A DNA stretch of 64,000 nucleotides from Aristolochia californica (taxonomy: Eukaryota; Streptophyta; Magnoliopsida; Piperales; Aristolochiaceae), in contig JARWKL010000002.1 of assembly GCA_029961685.1 (NCBI GenBank), positions 29,356,908-29,420,907 on the forward strand, read 5' to 3'. The notes under the pieces are model-generated. The model was not told the origin of the DNA, searched no databases, and saw only the letters and a program-made list of their open reading frames with translations. The translations under genes were made by a program, and so were the position numbers. This document shows, piece by piece, positions 39,376 to 51,532 of the stretch (its first letter is position 1; each line of letters opens with the position of its first letter).

Positions 39376-41067
39376 TCTATTTATTATAGTTTTCAAATTT
39401 TTTTGCACACATGAACTCTAAAATTTTCATTTTGTTGCGATCTTATATCATTTTAGTTTATGAGGAAAAATGGGAGAGTAAAAACTCAAGTTTGGATCTG
39501 AAAAAAAAATTTGAACATCCAAAATGGAAATGCTCAAATGTTGAGAGAGATAATTCCAAAAAGTATCTGTGATTCTTAAGGATAAAAAAAAAGTGGGTTG
39601 CTTGGCTCTTGTAAATATCTAACCACACGTTAACTTGACAATTTAATTTTTTCTACTCCCCCTAATTTTTGGATCATTAGGCCACTTGCATCCTCAACAT
39701 GCTTGTGGCATGCATATCCACCACACTTAAAACATGTTAGGATAAGTTAGAAGTCTCTTTCCAATAAAATTCCACCATGCTATTATTAGGGGGTTGTACT
39801 ATCGGAAGTTCCCAAACATGGATATTGGAGTTTATTTTTAGTGTGTGATATAATTTCCTATTTATTATACTTTTCAAATTTTTTTGCACATATGAATTCT
39901 AAAATTTTCATTTTGTTGCGATCTTATATCTTTTTTGTTTACGAGGAAAAATGGGAGAGTGAAAACTCAAGTTTGGATCTGAAAAAAAAAAAAATGAACA
40001 TCCAAAATGGAAATGCACAAATGCTGAGAGAGATAATTCCAAAAAGTATTTGTGATTTTTAAGGATAGGGAAAAAGTGGTTTGTTTGGCTCCGGTAAATA
40101 TCCTACCACACGTTAACTTGAAAATTTAATTTTTTATAATCCCCCTAATTTTTGGATCATTAGGCCACTTGCATCCTCATCATGCTTGTGGCATGCATAT
40201 CCACCACACTTAAAACATGTTATGATCAGTTAGAAGTCTCTTTCCAATAAAATTCCACCAAGCTATTATTAGGGGGTTGTACTAGTGGAATTTCCCAAAC
40301 ATGAATTTTGGAGTTCATTTTTAGTGCATGAAATAATTTTCTATTTACTATAGTTTTCAAATTTTTTTGCACACATGAACTCTAAAATTTTCATTTTGTT
40401 GCGATTTAATATATTTTTTGTTTACAAGGAAAAACGGGAGAGTGAAAACTCAAGTTTGGATCTGAAAAAAAAAAATTTTGAACTTCCAAAATGGAAATGC
40501 ACAAATGCTGAGAGAGATAATTCCAAAAAGTAACTGTGATTTTTAAGGATAGGCATGGCTTTGGTAAATATCCAACCACACTTTAACTTGAGAATTTAAT
40601 TTTTTCTACTCCCCCTAATTTTTGGATCATTACGCCACTTGCATCCATAACACGATTGTGGCATGCATATCCACCACACTTAAAACATGTTAGGATCAGT
40701 TCAAAGTCTCTTTCCTATTAAATTCCACCAAGCTATTACTAGGGGGTTGTACAAGTGGAATTTCCCAAACATGGAATTTTGAGTTCATTTTTAGTGCATG
40801 AAATAATTTTCTATTTATTATAGTTTTCAATTTTTTTTGCACACATGATCTCTAAAATTTAATTTTTGTTCCGATCTTATATCATTTTTGTTTACGAGGA
40901 AAAATGGGAGAGTGAAAACTCAAGTTTGGATCTGAAAAAAAAATTGAACTGCCAAAATAAAAATGCACAAATGCTGAGAGAAATAATTCCAAAAAGTATT
41001 TGTGATTTTTAAGGATAGGCAAAAAGTAGGTTGTTTGGCTCTAGTAAATATCAAACCACACGTTAAC

Positions 41068-41553
41068 TTGAGAAATTAATTTTTTCTACTCCCCCTTATT
41101 TGTTTATCGTTAGGCCACTTGCATCCTCAACATGCTTGTGGTATGCATATCCACCACACTTAAAACATCTTAGGATAAGTTAGAAGTCTCTTTCCTATAA
41201 AATTCCACCAAGCTATTATTAGGGGGTTGTACTACTGGAATTTCCCAAACATGGATTTTGGAGTTCATTTTTAGTACGTGAGATAATTTTCTATTTATTA
41301 TAGTTTTCAAATTTTTTTGCACACATGAACTCTAAAATTTTCATTTTGTTGAGATCTTATATCTTTTTTGTTTACGAGGAAAAATTGGAGAGTGAAAACT
41401 GAAGTTTGGATCTGAAAAAAAAAAAAAAATTTAACATCCAAAATGGAAATGCACAAATGCAGAGAGATATAATTTCAAAAAGTATCTGTGACTTTTAAGG
41501 CTAGGAAAAAAGTGGGTTGTTTGGCTCTGGTAAATATCCAACCACACGTTAAC
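41068..41553 (-). repeat. Representative domain II monomer (486 bp, minus strand)
   Basis: Delimited on the minus strand by successive GTTAAC palindromes at 41,062 and 41,548. Read on the reverse strand it has the same landmark order as domain I. Its A-tract (T-tract on the reverse strand) is 14-15 long, one of the longest in the window, which explains much of the 4-5 bp excess over the 481 bp mode. It lacks the 8 bp insertion of domain III. Confidence 0.9.
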
Positions 41554-41759
41554 TTGAGAATTTAATTTTTTCCACTCCCCCTAATTTTTGGATCATTAGG
41601 CCACTTGCATCCTCAACATGCTTGTGGCATGCATATCCACCACACTTAAAACATGTTAGGATCAGTTAGAAGTCTCTTTCCTATAAAACTCCACCAAGCT
41701 ATTATTTGGGGTTTGTACTAGTGGAATTTCCCAAACATGGATTTTAGAGTTCATTTTTA

Positions 41760-42930
41760 GTGCGTGAAATAATTTACTATTTATTGTAGTTTTCAAATTT
41801 TTTTGCACACATGAACTCTAAAATTTTCATTTTGTTGCGATCTTAAATTTTTTTATTTTCGAGAAAAAATGGGAGAGTGAAAACTCAAGTTTGGATCTGA
41901 AAAAAAAAATTTGAACATCCAAAATGGAAATGTACAAATTGTGAGAGAGATAATTCCAAAAAATATCTATGATTTTTAAGGATAGGCAAAAAGTGGGTTG
42001 TTTGGCTCTGTTAAATATCCAACTACACGGTAACTTGAGAATTTAATTTTTTCTACTCCCCGTAATTTTTGGATCATTAGGCCACTTGCATCCTCAACAT
42101 GCTTGTGGCATGCATATCCACCACACTAAAAACATGTTAGGATTAGCTAGAAGTCTCTTTTCCTATAAAATTCCACCAAGCTATTATTAGGGGTTTGTAC
42201 TAGTGGAATTTCCCAAACATGAATTTTCGAGTTTATTTTTAGTGCGTGAAATAATTTTCTATTTATTATAGTTTTAAAATTTCTTTGCACACATGAAGTC
42301 TAAAATTTTCATTTTGTTGCTATTTTATATCTTTTTTGTTTACGAGGAAAAATGAGAGAGTGAAAACACAAGTTTGGATCTGAAAAAAAAAATTTTGAAC
42401 TTCCAAAATGGAAATGCCCAAATGCTTAGAGAGATAATTCCAAAAAGTATCTGTGATTTTTTAGGATAGGCATGGCTTTGGTAAATATCCAACCACACGT
42501 TAACTTTAGAATTTAATTTTTTCTACTCCTTGATATTTTTGGATCATTAGGCGACTTGCATCCTCAACATGCTTGTGGCATGCATATCCACCACACTTAA
42601 AACATGTAAAGATCAGTTAGAAGTCTCTTTCCTATAAAATTCCACCAAGCTATTATTAGGGGGTTGTACTAGTGCAATTTCCAAAACATGGATATTTGAG
42701 TTCATTTTTAGTGCGTGAAATAATTTTCTTTTTATTATAGTTTTTAATTTTTTTTGCACACATGATCTCTAAAATTTTCATTTTGTTACGATCATATTTC
42801 TTTTTTGTTTACGAGGAAAAAAGGGAGAGGAAACTCATGTTTGGATCTGAAAAAAAAAAAATTTGAACAGCCAAAATGTAAAAGCACAAAAGCTGAGATA
42901 AATAATTCCAAACTGTATCTGTGATTTTTA
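41760..42930 (-). repeat. 6-monomer-spaced duplication in domain II, copy A
   Basis: Matches 44,643-45,810 at an offset of about 2,882 bp. Ordered rare markers: TTTACTATTTATTGTAG (41,772), CAAATTGTGAGAG (41,936), GAGTTTATTTTTAGTG (42,229), the shortened GGATAGGCATGGCTTTGG (42,463), TTTTCTTTTTATTATAG (42,725), CATGATCTC, GAACAGCCAAAATGTAAA (42,865) and GAGATAAATAATTCC. The right half of the match fades before 43,000. Confidence 0.75.
42523..42545 (-). repeat. Isolated domain III-type TTTCAAGG-like marker in domain II
   Basis: Reads CTACTCCTTGATATTTTTGG, that is, AAATATCAAGGAGTAG on the reverse strand. It is one base from the domain III state and unlike the surrounding CTCCCCCTAATTTTTGG. The 8 bp insertion is absent from this monomer. 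Confidence 0.8.
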
Positions 42931-43490
42931 TGGATAGGCAAAAAGTGGGTTGTTTAGCTCTGGTAAATATCCAACCACACGTTAACTTGTGAATTTAATT
43001 TTTTCCTACTCCCCCTAATTTTTGGATCAGTAGGCCATTTGCATCCTCAACATGCTTGTGGCATGCATATCCACCACACTTAAAACATGTTAGGATAAGT
43101 TAGAAGTCTCTTTCCTATAAAATTCCACCAAGCTATTATTAGGGGGTGGTATTAGTGGAATTTCCCAAACATCGATTTTGGAGTTCATTTTTACTGCGTG
43201 AAATAATTTTCTATTTATTATAGTTTTCAATTTTTTTTTTGCACACATGAACTCCAAAATTTTCATTCTGTAGTGATGTTATATCTTTTTTGTTTACGTG
43301 GAAAAATGGGAGAGTGAAAACTCAAGTTTGGATCTGAAAAAAAATAATTGAACATCCAAAATGGAAATGCACAAATGCTGAGTGAGATAATTCTAAAAAG
43401 TATCTGTGATTTTCAAGGATAGGAAATAAGTGGGTTGGTTAGCTCTGGTAAATATCCAACCACTCGTTAACTTGAGAATTTAATTTTTTC
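42840..43490 (-). repeat. 9-monomer-spaced duplication in domain II, copy A
   Basis: Matches 47,155-47,800 at an offset of about 4,315 bp. Shared markers: GAACAGCCAAAATG, GTTAACTTGTGAATTTAATT with TTCCTACTCC (42,981), TTAGGATAAGTTAG (43,089), AGGGGGTGGTATTAGTGG (43,141), TTACGTGGAAAAAT-type sequence, TTTCAAGGATAGGAAA (43,410) and CAACCACTCGTTAAC (43,457). It overlaps the end of the 6-monomer block, so the two events are nested. Confidence 0.72.
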
Positions 43491-44642
43491 TACTCCCCCT
43501 AATTTTTGGATCATTAGGCCCCTTGCATCCTCAACATGCTTGTGGCATGCACATCCACCACACTTAAAACATGTTAGGATCAGTAAGAAGTCTCTTTCCT
43601 ATAAAATTCCACCAAGCTATTATTAGGGGGTTGTACTTGTACAATTTCCCAAACTTCGATTTTTGAGTTCATTTTTAGTACGTGAAATAATTTTCTATTT
43701 ATTGTAGTTTTCAATTTTTTTTGCGCACATGAACTCTAAAATTTTCATTTTTTTGCGATCTTATATCTTTTTTGTTTACGAAGAAAAATGGGAAAGTGAA
43801 AACTCATGTTTCGATCTAAAAAAAAAAATTTGAACATCCAAAATCGAAATGCACAAATGCTGAGAGAGATAATTCCAAAAAGTATCTTTGATTTTAAAGG
43901 ATAGGCAAAAATTGGGTTGTTTGGCTTTGGTAAATATCCAATCACAGTTAACTTGAGAATTTAATTTTTTCTACTCCCCCTAATTTTTGGATCATTAGGC
44001 CACTTCAATCCTCAACAGGCTTGTGGCATGCATATCCACCACACTTAAAACATGTTAGGATCAGTTAGAAGTCTTTTTCCTATAAAATTACACCAAGCTA
44101 TTATTAGGGGGTTGTACTAGTGGAATTTCCCAAACATGAATTTTGGAGTTCATTTTTAGTGCATGAAATTATTTTCTTTTTATTGTAGGTTTCAAACTTT
44201 TTTGCACACATGAACTCTAAAATTTTCATTTTGTTGCGATCTTATATCTTTTTTGTTTACGAGGAAAAATGGGAGAGTGAAAACTAAAGTTAACATCTAA
44301 AAAAAAAAAATTTGAACGTCCAAAATGGAAATGCACAAATGCCGAGAGAGATAATTCCAAAACGTATCTGTGACTTTTAAGGATAGGAAAAAAGTAGTTG
44401 TTTTGGCTCTGGTAAATATCCAACCACTCGTTAACTTGAGAATTTAATTTTTTTCTACTCCCCCAAATTTTTGGATCATTAGGCCATTTTCATCCTTAAC
44501 CTGCTTTTGGCAAGCAAATCCACTACACCCAAAACATGTTAGGATTAGTTACAAGTCTCTTTCCTATAAAATTCCACCAAGCTATTATTAGGGGGTGTTA
44601 CTATTGGAATTTCCCAAACATGGATTTTGGAGTTCATTTTTA

Positions 44643-45810
44643 GTGCGTGAAATAATTTACTATTTATTGTAGTTTTCAAATTTTTTTGCACACATGAACT
44701 CTAAAATTTTAATTTTGTTGCGATCTTATAGTTTTTTGTTTACGAGGAAAAATGGGAGAGTTGAAACTCAAGTTTGGATCTGAAAAAAAAAATTTGAACA
44801 TCCAAAATGGAAATGCACAAATTGTGAGAGAGATAATTCCAAAAAGTATCTGTGATTTTTAAGGATAGGCAAAAAGTGTGTTGTTTGGCTCTGGTAAATA
44901 TCCAACCACACATTAACTTGAGAATTTAATTTTTTCTACTCCCCCTAATTTTTGGATCATTAGGCCACTGGCATCCTCAACATGCATGTGGCATGCATAT
45001 CCACAGCACTTAAACCATGTTAGGATCAGTTAGAAGTCTCTTTCCTATAAAATTCCACCAAGCTATTATTAGGGGGTTGTACTAGTGGAATTTCCCAAAC
45101 AAGAATTTTGGAGTTTATTTTTAGTGTTTCAAATAATTTTATATTTCTTATAGTTTTCAAATTTTTTTGCACACATGAACTCTAAAATTTTCATTTTGTT
45201 GCGATTTTATATCTTTTTTGTTTACGAGGAAAAATGGGAGAGTGAAAACTCAATTTTGGATCTGAAAAAAAAAATTTTGAACTTTCGAAATGAAAATGCA
45301 CAAATGTTGAGAGAGATAATTCCAAAAAGTATCTGTGATTTTTAAGGATAGGCATGGCTTTGGTAAATATCCAACCACACGTTAACTTGAGAATTTAATT
45401 TTTTCTACTCCCCCTAATTTTTGGATCATTAAACCACTTGCATCCTCAACATGCTTGTGGCATGCATATCCACCACACTTAAAACATGTTAGGATCAGTT
45501 AGAAGTCTCTTTCCTCTAAAATTCCACCAAGCTATTTTTAGGGGGTTGTACTAGTGGAATTTCCAAAACATGGATTTTGGAGTTCATTTTTAGTGCGTGA
45601 AATAATTTTCTTTTTATTATAGTTTTCAATTTTTTTGCACTCATGATCTCTAAAATTTTCATTTTGGTACGATCGTATTTCTTTTTTTTTACGAGGAAAA
45701 AAGGGAGAGAGGAAACTCAAGTTTGGATCTGAAAAAAAAAATATTTGAACAGCCAAAATGTAAATGCACAAATGCTGAGAGAAATAATTCCAAAAAGTAT
45801 CTGTGATTTT
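44643..45810 (-). repeat. 6-monomer-spaced duplication in domain II, copy B
   Basis: Partner of the block at 41,760, with the same marker series: TTTACTATTTATTGTAG (44,655), CAAATTGTGAGAG (44,819), GGCATGGCTTTGG (45,351), TTTTCTTTTTATTATAG (45,606) and GAACAGCCAAAATGTAAA (45,747). Scattered substitutions separate the copies, several per hundred bases by eye. Confidence 0.75.
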
Positions 45811-47154
45811 TAAGGATAGGCAAAAAGTAGTTTGTTTGGCTCTGGTAAATATCCAACCACACGTTAACTTGAGAATTTAATTTTGTCTACTCCCCCTAAT
45901 TTTTGGACCATTAGGCCAGTTGCATCCTCAACATGCTTGTGGCATGCATATCCACCACACTTAAAACATGTTAGGATCAGTTAGAAGTCTCTTTCGTATA
46001 AAATTCCACCAAGCTATTATTAGGGGGTTGTACTTGTAGAATTTCCCAAACATGGATTTTGGAGTTCATTTTTAGTGCGTGAAATAATTTTCTATTTATT
46101 GTAGTTTTCAAATTTTTTTGCACACATGAACTCTAAAATTTTCATTTTGTTGCGATCTTATATCTTTTTTGTTTACGAGGAAAAAAGGGAGAGTGAAAGC
46201 TCAAGTTTGGATCTGAAAAAAAAATTTGAACATCCAAAATCGAAATGCACAAATGCCGAGAGAGATAATTCCAAAAAGTATCTGTGATTTTTAAGGATAG
46301 GCAAAAAGTGGGTTGTTAGTCTCTGGTAAATATCCAACCACGCGTTAACTTGAGAATTTAATTTTTTCTACTCCCCCTAATTTTTGGATCATTAGGCCAC
46401 TTGCATCGTCAACATATCCACCATACTTAAAACATGTTAGGATCAGTTAGAAGTCTTTTCCCCATAAAATTCCACCAAGCTGTTATTTGGGGGTTGCACT
46501 AGTGGAATTTCCCCAACATGGAATTTGGAGTTTATTTTTAGTACGTGATAAAATTTTCTATTTATTATAGTTTTCAAATTTATTATCACACATGAACTCT
46601 AAAATTTTCATTTTGTTACGATCTTCTATCTTTTTTGTTTACGAGGAAAAATGGGAGAGTGAAAACTCAGGTTTGGATCTGAAAAAAAAATAATCTGAAC
46701 ATCCAAATTGGAAATGCACAAATGCTGAAAGAGATAAATCCCAAAAGTATCTGTGATTTTAAAGGATAGGCAAAAAGTGGGTTGTTTGGCTCTGGTAAAT
46801 ATCCAACCACACGTTAACTTGAGAATTTAATTTTTTCAACTCCCCCTAATTTTTGTATCATTAGGCCGCTTGCATCCTCAACATGCTTGTGGCATGCATA
46901 TCCACCACACTTAAAACATGTTAGGATCAGTTAGAAGTCTCTTTCCTACAAAATTCCACCAAGCTATTATTAGGGGCTTGTACTAGTGGAATTTCCCAAA
47001 CATGGATTTTGGAGTTCATTTTTAGTGCGTGAAATAATTTTATTTTTATAATACTTTTAGAATTTTTTTGCTCAATTGAACTCTAAAATTTTAATTTTGT
47101 TGCGATCTTATATTGTTTTTGTTTACAAGGAAAAAAGGGAGAGAGGAAACTCAA

Positions 47155-47800
47155 GTTTGGATCTGGAAAAAAAAAATTTGAACAGCCAAAATGTAAATGC
47201 ATAAATGCTAAGAGAAATAATTCCAAAAAGTATCTGTGTTTTTTAAGGATAGGAAAAAAGTGGGTTGTTTGGCTCTGGTAAATATCCAACCACACGTTAA
47301 CTTGTGAATTTAATTTTTTCCTACTCCCCCTAATTTTTGGATCATTAGGCCACTTGCATCCTCAACATGCTTGTGGCATGCATATCCACCACACTTAAAA
47401 CATGTTAGGATAAGTTAGAAGTCTCTTTCCTATAAAGTTCCACCTAGCTATTATTAGGGGGTGGTATTAGTGGAATTTCCCAAACATGGATTTTGGAGTT
47501 CATTTTTAGTGCGTGAAATAATTTTCTATTTATTATAGTTTTCAATTTTTTTTGCACACAAGAACTCTAAAATTTTCATTTTGTTGTGATCTTATATCTT
47601 TTTTGTTAACGTGGAAAAATCGGAGAGTGAAAACTCAAGTTTGGATATGAAAAAGAAAAATTTGAACATCCAAAATGGAAATGCACAAATGCTGAGAGAG
47701 ATAATTCCAAAAAGTATCTGTGATTTTCAAGGATAGGAAAAAAGAGTGTTTTTTGGCTCTGGTAAATATCCAACCACTCGTTAACTTGAGAATTTAATTT
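47155..47800 (-). repeat. 9-monomer-spaced duplication in domain II, copy B
   Basis: Partner of 42,840-43,490, recognised by GTTAACTTGTGAATTTAATT (47,296), AGGGGGTGGTATTAGTGG (47,456), TTTCAAGGATAGG (47,726) and CAACCACTCGTTAAC (47,770). The matching order of markers supports one block duplication and not independent mutation. Confidence 0.72.
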
Positions 47801-48740
47801 TTTCTCCTCCCCCTAATTTTTGGAACATTAGGCCACTTGCATACTCAACATGCTTGTGGCTTGCATACCCACCACACTTAAAACATGTTAGGATCAGTTA
47901 GAAGTCTCTTTCCTATAAAATTCCACCAAGCTATTATTAGGGGGTTGTACTTGTGGAATTTCCCAAACATGGATTTTTGAGTTCATTTTTAGTGCGTGAA
48001 ATAATTTTCTATTTATTGTAGTTTTCAAATTTTTATGCACACATGAACTCTAAAATTTTCATTTTGTTGCGATCTTATATCTTTTTTGTTTACGTGGAAA
48101 AATGGGATAGTGAAAACTCAAGTTTGGATCTGAAAAAAAAAATTTTAACATCCAAAATCGAAATGCACAAATGTTGAGAGAGATAATTCCAAAAAGTATC
48201 TGTGATTTTTAAGGATAGGCAAAAAGTGGGTTGTTTGGCTCTCGTAAATATCCAACCACACGTTAATTTGAGAATTTAATTTTTTCTACTCCCTCTAATT
48301 TTTTTATCGTTAGGCCACTTGCATCCTGAACATGCTTGTGGCATGCATATCCACTAAACTTAAAATATGTTAGGATCAGTTAGAAATCTCTTTCCTATAA
48401 AATTCCACCAAGCTATTATTAGAGGGTTGTACTTGTGGAATTTCCCAAACATGGATTTTTGAGTTCATTTTTATTGCGTGAAATAATTTTCAATTTATTG
48501 TAGTTTTCATAAAATTTTGCACTGATGAACTCTAAAATTTTCATTTTGTTGTGATCTTATATCTTTTTTGTTTACGTGGAAAAATGGGAGAGTGAAAACT
48601 CAAGTTTGGATCTGAAAAAAAATAAAAATTGAACATCCAAAATGGAAATGCACAAATGCTGAGAGAGACAATTCCAAAAAGTATATGTGATTTTTAAGGA
48701 TAGGCAAAAAGTGGGTTGTTTGGCTCTGGTAAATATCCAA

Positions 48741-48812
48741 CCACTTGAGAATTTAACTTTAGAGGGAGTAGAAAAAATTTTGTTTGGCTATGGTAAATAT
48801 CCAACAAGATGA
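48741..48812. other. Mosaic inversion joint between domains II and III
   Basis: Four short pieces in alternating orientation lie within about 70 bp. Reverse-orientation satellite ends at about 48,756 (GAGAATTTAA), having lost about 7 bases around the GTTAAC site at 48,744. A forward fragment of about 20 bp follows (TTAGAGGGAGTAGAAAAAAT, about 48,759-48,778). Next is a reverse fragment of about 25 bp (TTGTTTGGCTATGGTAAATA..., about 48,779-48,804). Forward satellite resumes at CAACAAGATGAAGATTTTAG. The last switch shares CAAC (48,802-48,805). The pattern fits serial template switching. The first forward monomer also lacks about 4 bases near 48,850. Confidence 0.88.
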
Positions 48813-51042
48813 AGATTTTAGAGTTCTTGTGTGCAAAAATATTTGAAAACTAAATAGAAAATTATTTCAAGCACTAAAAATGAACTCCAAAATCCATGTT
48901 TAGGAAATTCCATTAGTACAACCCCCTAATAATAGCTTGGTGGAATTTTATTGGAAAGAGACTTCTAATTGATCCGAACATGTTTTAAGTGTGGTGGATA
49001 TGCATGCCGCAAACATGTTGAGGTTGCAAGTGGCCTTATGATCCAAAAATTTCAAGGAGTAGAAAAAATTAAATTCTCAAGGTTACGTGTGGTTGGATAT
49101 TTACCAGAGCCAAACAACCTACTTTTTCCCTATCCTTAAAAATCACTGATACTTTTTGGAATTATCTCTTTCAGCATTTGTGCATTTCCATTTTGGATGT
49201 TCAAATTTTTTCTTTTCAGATCCAAACTTGAGTTTTAACTCTCCCATTTTTCCTCGTAAACCAAAAATATATAAGGCAAATAGATCGCAACAGAATGAAA
49301 ATTTTAGAGTTCATGTGTGCAAAAAAATTTTGAAAACTATAATAAATAGAAAATTATTTCACGCAGTAAAAATGAACTCCAAAATCCATGTTTGGGAAAT
49401 TCCTCAAATATAACCCCCTAATAATAGGTTGGTGGAATTTTATAGGAAAGAGACTTCTAACTGATCCGAACATGTGTTAAGTGTGGTGGATATGCATGCC
49501 ACAAACATGTTGAGGTTGCAAGTGGCCTAATGATCCAAAAATTTCAAGGAGTAGAAAAAATTAAATTCTCAAGTTAACGTGTGGTTGGATAATTACCAGA
49601 GTCAAACAACCCACTTTTTACCTATCCTTAAAAATCGCAGATACTTCTTGGAATTATCTCTCTCAGCTTTTATGCATTGCCATTTTGGGTGTACAAATTT
49701 TTTTTTTTTAGATCCAAACTTGAGTTTTCTCTGTCCCATTTTTCTACGTAAACAAAAAAGATTTACGGCAAATAGATCGCAACAAAATCAAAATTTTAGA
49801 GTTCATGTGTGCAAAAAAATTTGAAAACTATACTAAATTGAAAATTATTTCACGCACTAAAAATGAACTCCAAAATCCATGTTTGGGAAATTCCACTAGT
49901 ACAACCTACTAATAATAGATTGGTGGAAATTTATAGGAAAGAGACTTCTAATTGATCCTAACATGGTTTTAAGTGTGGCAGATATGCATGCCACTGACAT
50001 GTTGAGGATGCAAGTGGCCTAATGATCCTAAAATTTCAAGGAGTAGAAAAAAATAAATTCTCAAGTTAACGTGTTGTTGGATATTTACCAGAACCAAACA
50101 ACCCACTTTTTCCTTATGCTTAAAAATCACAGTTACTTTTTGGAGTTATGTCCCTCCGAAATTGTGCATTTCCATTTTGGATGTTAAATTTTATTTTTTT
50201 TAGATCCAAACTTGAATTTTCACTCTCCAATTTTTCCTCGTAAACAATAAAGATATATGGCAAATAGATCGCAACAAAATAAAAATTTTAGAATTAATGG
50301 GTGCAAAAAAAATTGAAAACTATAATAAATAGAAAATTATTTCACGCACTAAAAATGAACTCCAAAATCCATGTTTGGGAAATTTCACTAGTACAACCCC
50401 CTAATAATAGCTTGGTCGAATTTTGTAGGAAAGAGACTTCTGACTGATGCTAACATGTTTTAGGTGTGGTGGATATGCATGCCACAAACATGTTGAGGAT
50501 GCAAGTGGCCTAATGATCCAAAAATTTCAAGGAGTAGAAAAAATTAAATTCTGAAGTTACAGGTGGTTGGTTATTTACCAGACCCAAACAACCCACTTTT
50601 TGCCTATCCTTAAAATCACACATACTTTTTGGATTTATCTCTCTCAACTTTTGTGTATTTCCATTTTGGATGTTCAAATTTTTTTTTTCAGATACAAGCT
50701 TGAGTTTTTCTCTCTCATTTTTCCTCGTAAACAAAAAAAATATAAGGCAAATAGATCGCAACATAAAGAAAATTTCAGAGTACTTGTGTGCAAAAAAATT
50801 AGAAAAATATAATAAATATAAAATTATTTCATGCACTAAAAATGAAGTCCAAAATCCATGATTGGAAAATTCCACTAGTACAACCCCCTAATAATAGCTT
50901 GGTGGAATTTTATAGGAAAGAGACTTCTAACTGATCCTAACATGTTTTAAGTGTGGTGGATATGCATGCCACAAACAAGTTGAGGATCCAAGTGGCCTAA
51001 TGATCCAAAAATTTCAAGGAGTAGAAAAAAGTAAATTTTCAA

Positions 51043-51532
51043 GTTAACGTGTTGTTGGATATTTACCAGAGCCAAACAACCCACTTTTTCCTTATGCTTA
51101 AAAATCACAGATACTTTTTGGAATTATCTCTCTCAGCAATTGTGGATTCCCATTTTGGATGTTAAAATTTTTTTTTTCATATCCAAACTGGAGTTTTCAC
51201 TCTCCGATTTTTCCTCGCAAACAATAAAGATATACGACAAATAGATCACAACAAAATGAAAATCTTAGAATTAATGTGTGCAAAAAAATTTGAAAACTAT
51301 AATAAATAGAAAATTATTTCACGCACTAAAAATGAACTCCAAAATCCATGTTTGGGAAATTCCACTAGTAAAACCCCCTAATAATAGCTTGGTGGAATTT
51401 TATAGGAAAGGGACTTCTAACTGATCCTAACATGTTTTAAGTGTGGTGGATATGCATGCCACAAACATGTTGAGGATCCAAGTGGCCTAATGATCCAAAA
51501 ATTTCAAGGAGTAGAAAAAATTAAATTCTCAA
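51043..51532 (+). repeat. Representative domain III monomer (490 bp)
   Basis: Delimited by GTTAAC at 51,043 and 51,533. It carries the extra block between the A-rich motif and ATCACAAC (here GACAAATAG, slightly altered from GCAAATAG) and TTTCAAGGAGTAG downstream of the hairpin. It is otherwise collinear with the domain I monomer, which shows that the two subfamilies differ by a few discrete changes plus scattered substitutions and not by rearrangement. Confidence 0.92.

Larger units (their letters stand above)
32508..48756 (-). repeat. Satellite array, domain II (inverted orientation)
   Basis: The same monomer family reads on the minus strand for about 34 copies: landmarks appear as reverse complements, for example GTTGCGATCTTATATC and CCACCAAGCTATTATTAGG. 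Monomers are 480-486 bp, with several short internal deletions at 36.39, 37.94, 38.49 and 46.40 kb. At both diagnostic sites almost all copies carry the domain I state, so domain II is closer to domain I than to domain III. Two exceptions are listed separately. The domain is bounded by inversion joints on both sides, so it is a reversed block inside one array and not a separate satellite. Confidence 0.96.

Noticed and set aside
32508..48756. Domain II as an unrelated satellite or an inserted mobile element.
   Set aside because: Its reverse complement matches domain I monomers landmark for landmark over the full period.
50510..50875. Longest open frame in the window, 121 codons on the minus strand.
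   Set aside because: It is the usual antisense frame extended by the domain III insertion and fortuitous indels in one monomer. Neighbouring monomers do not keep it.
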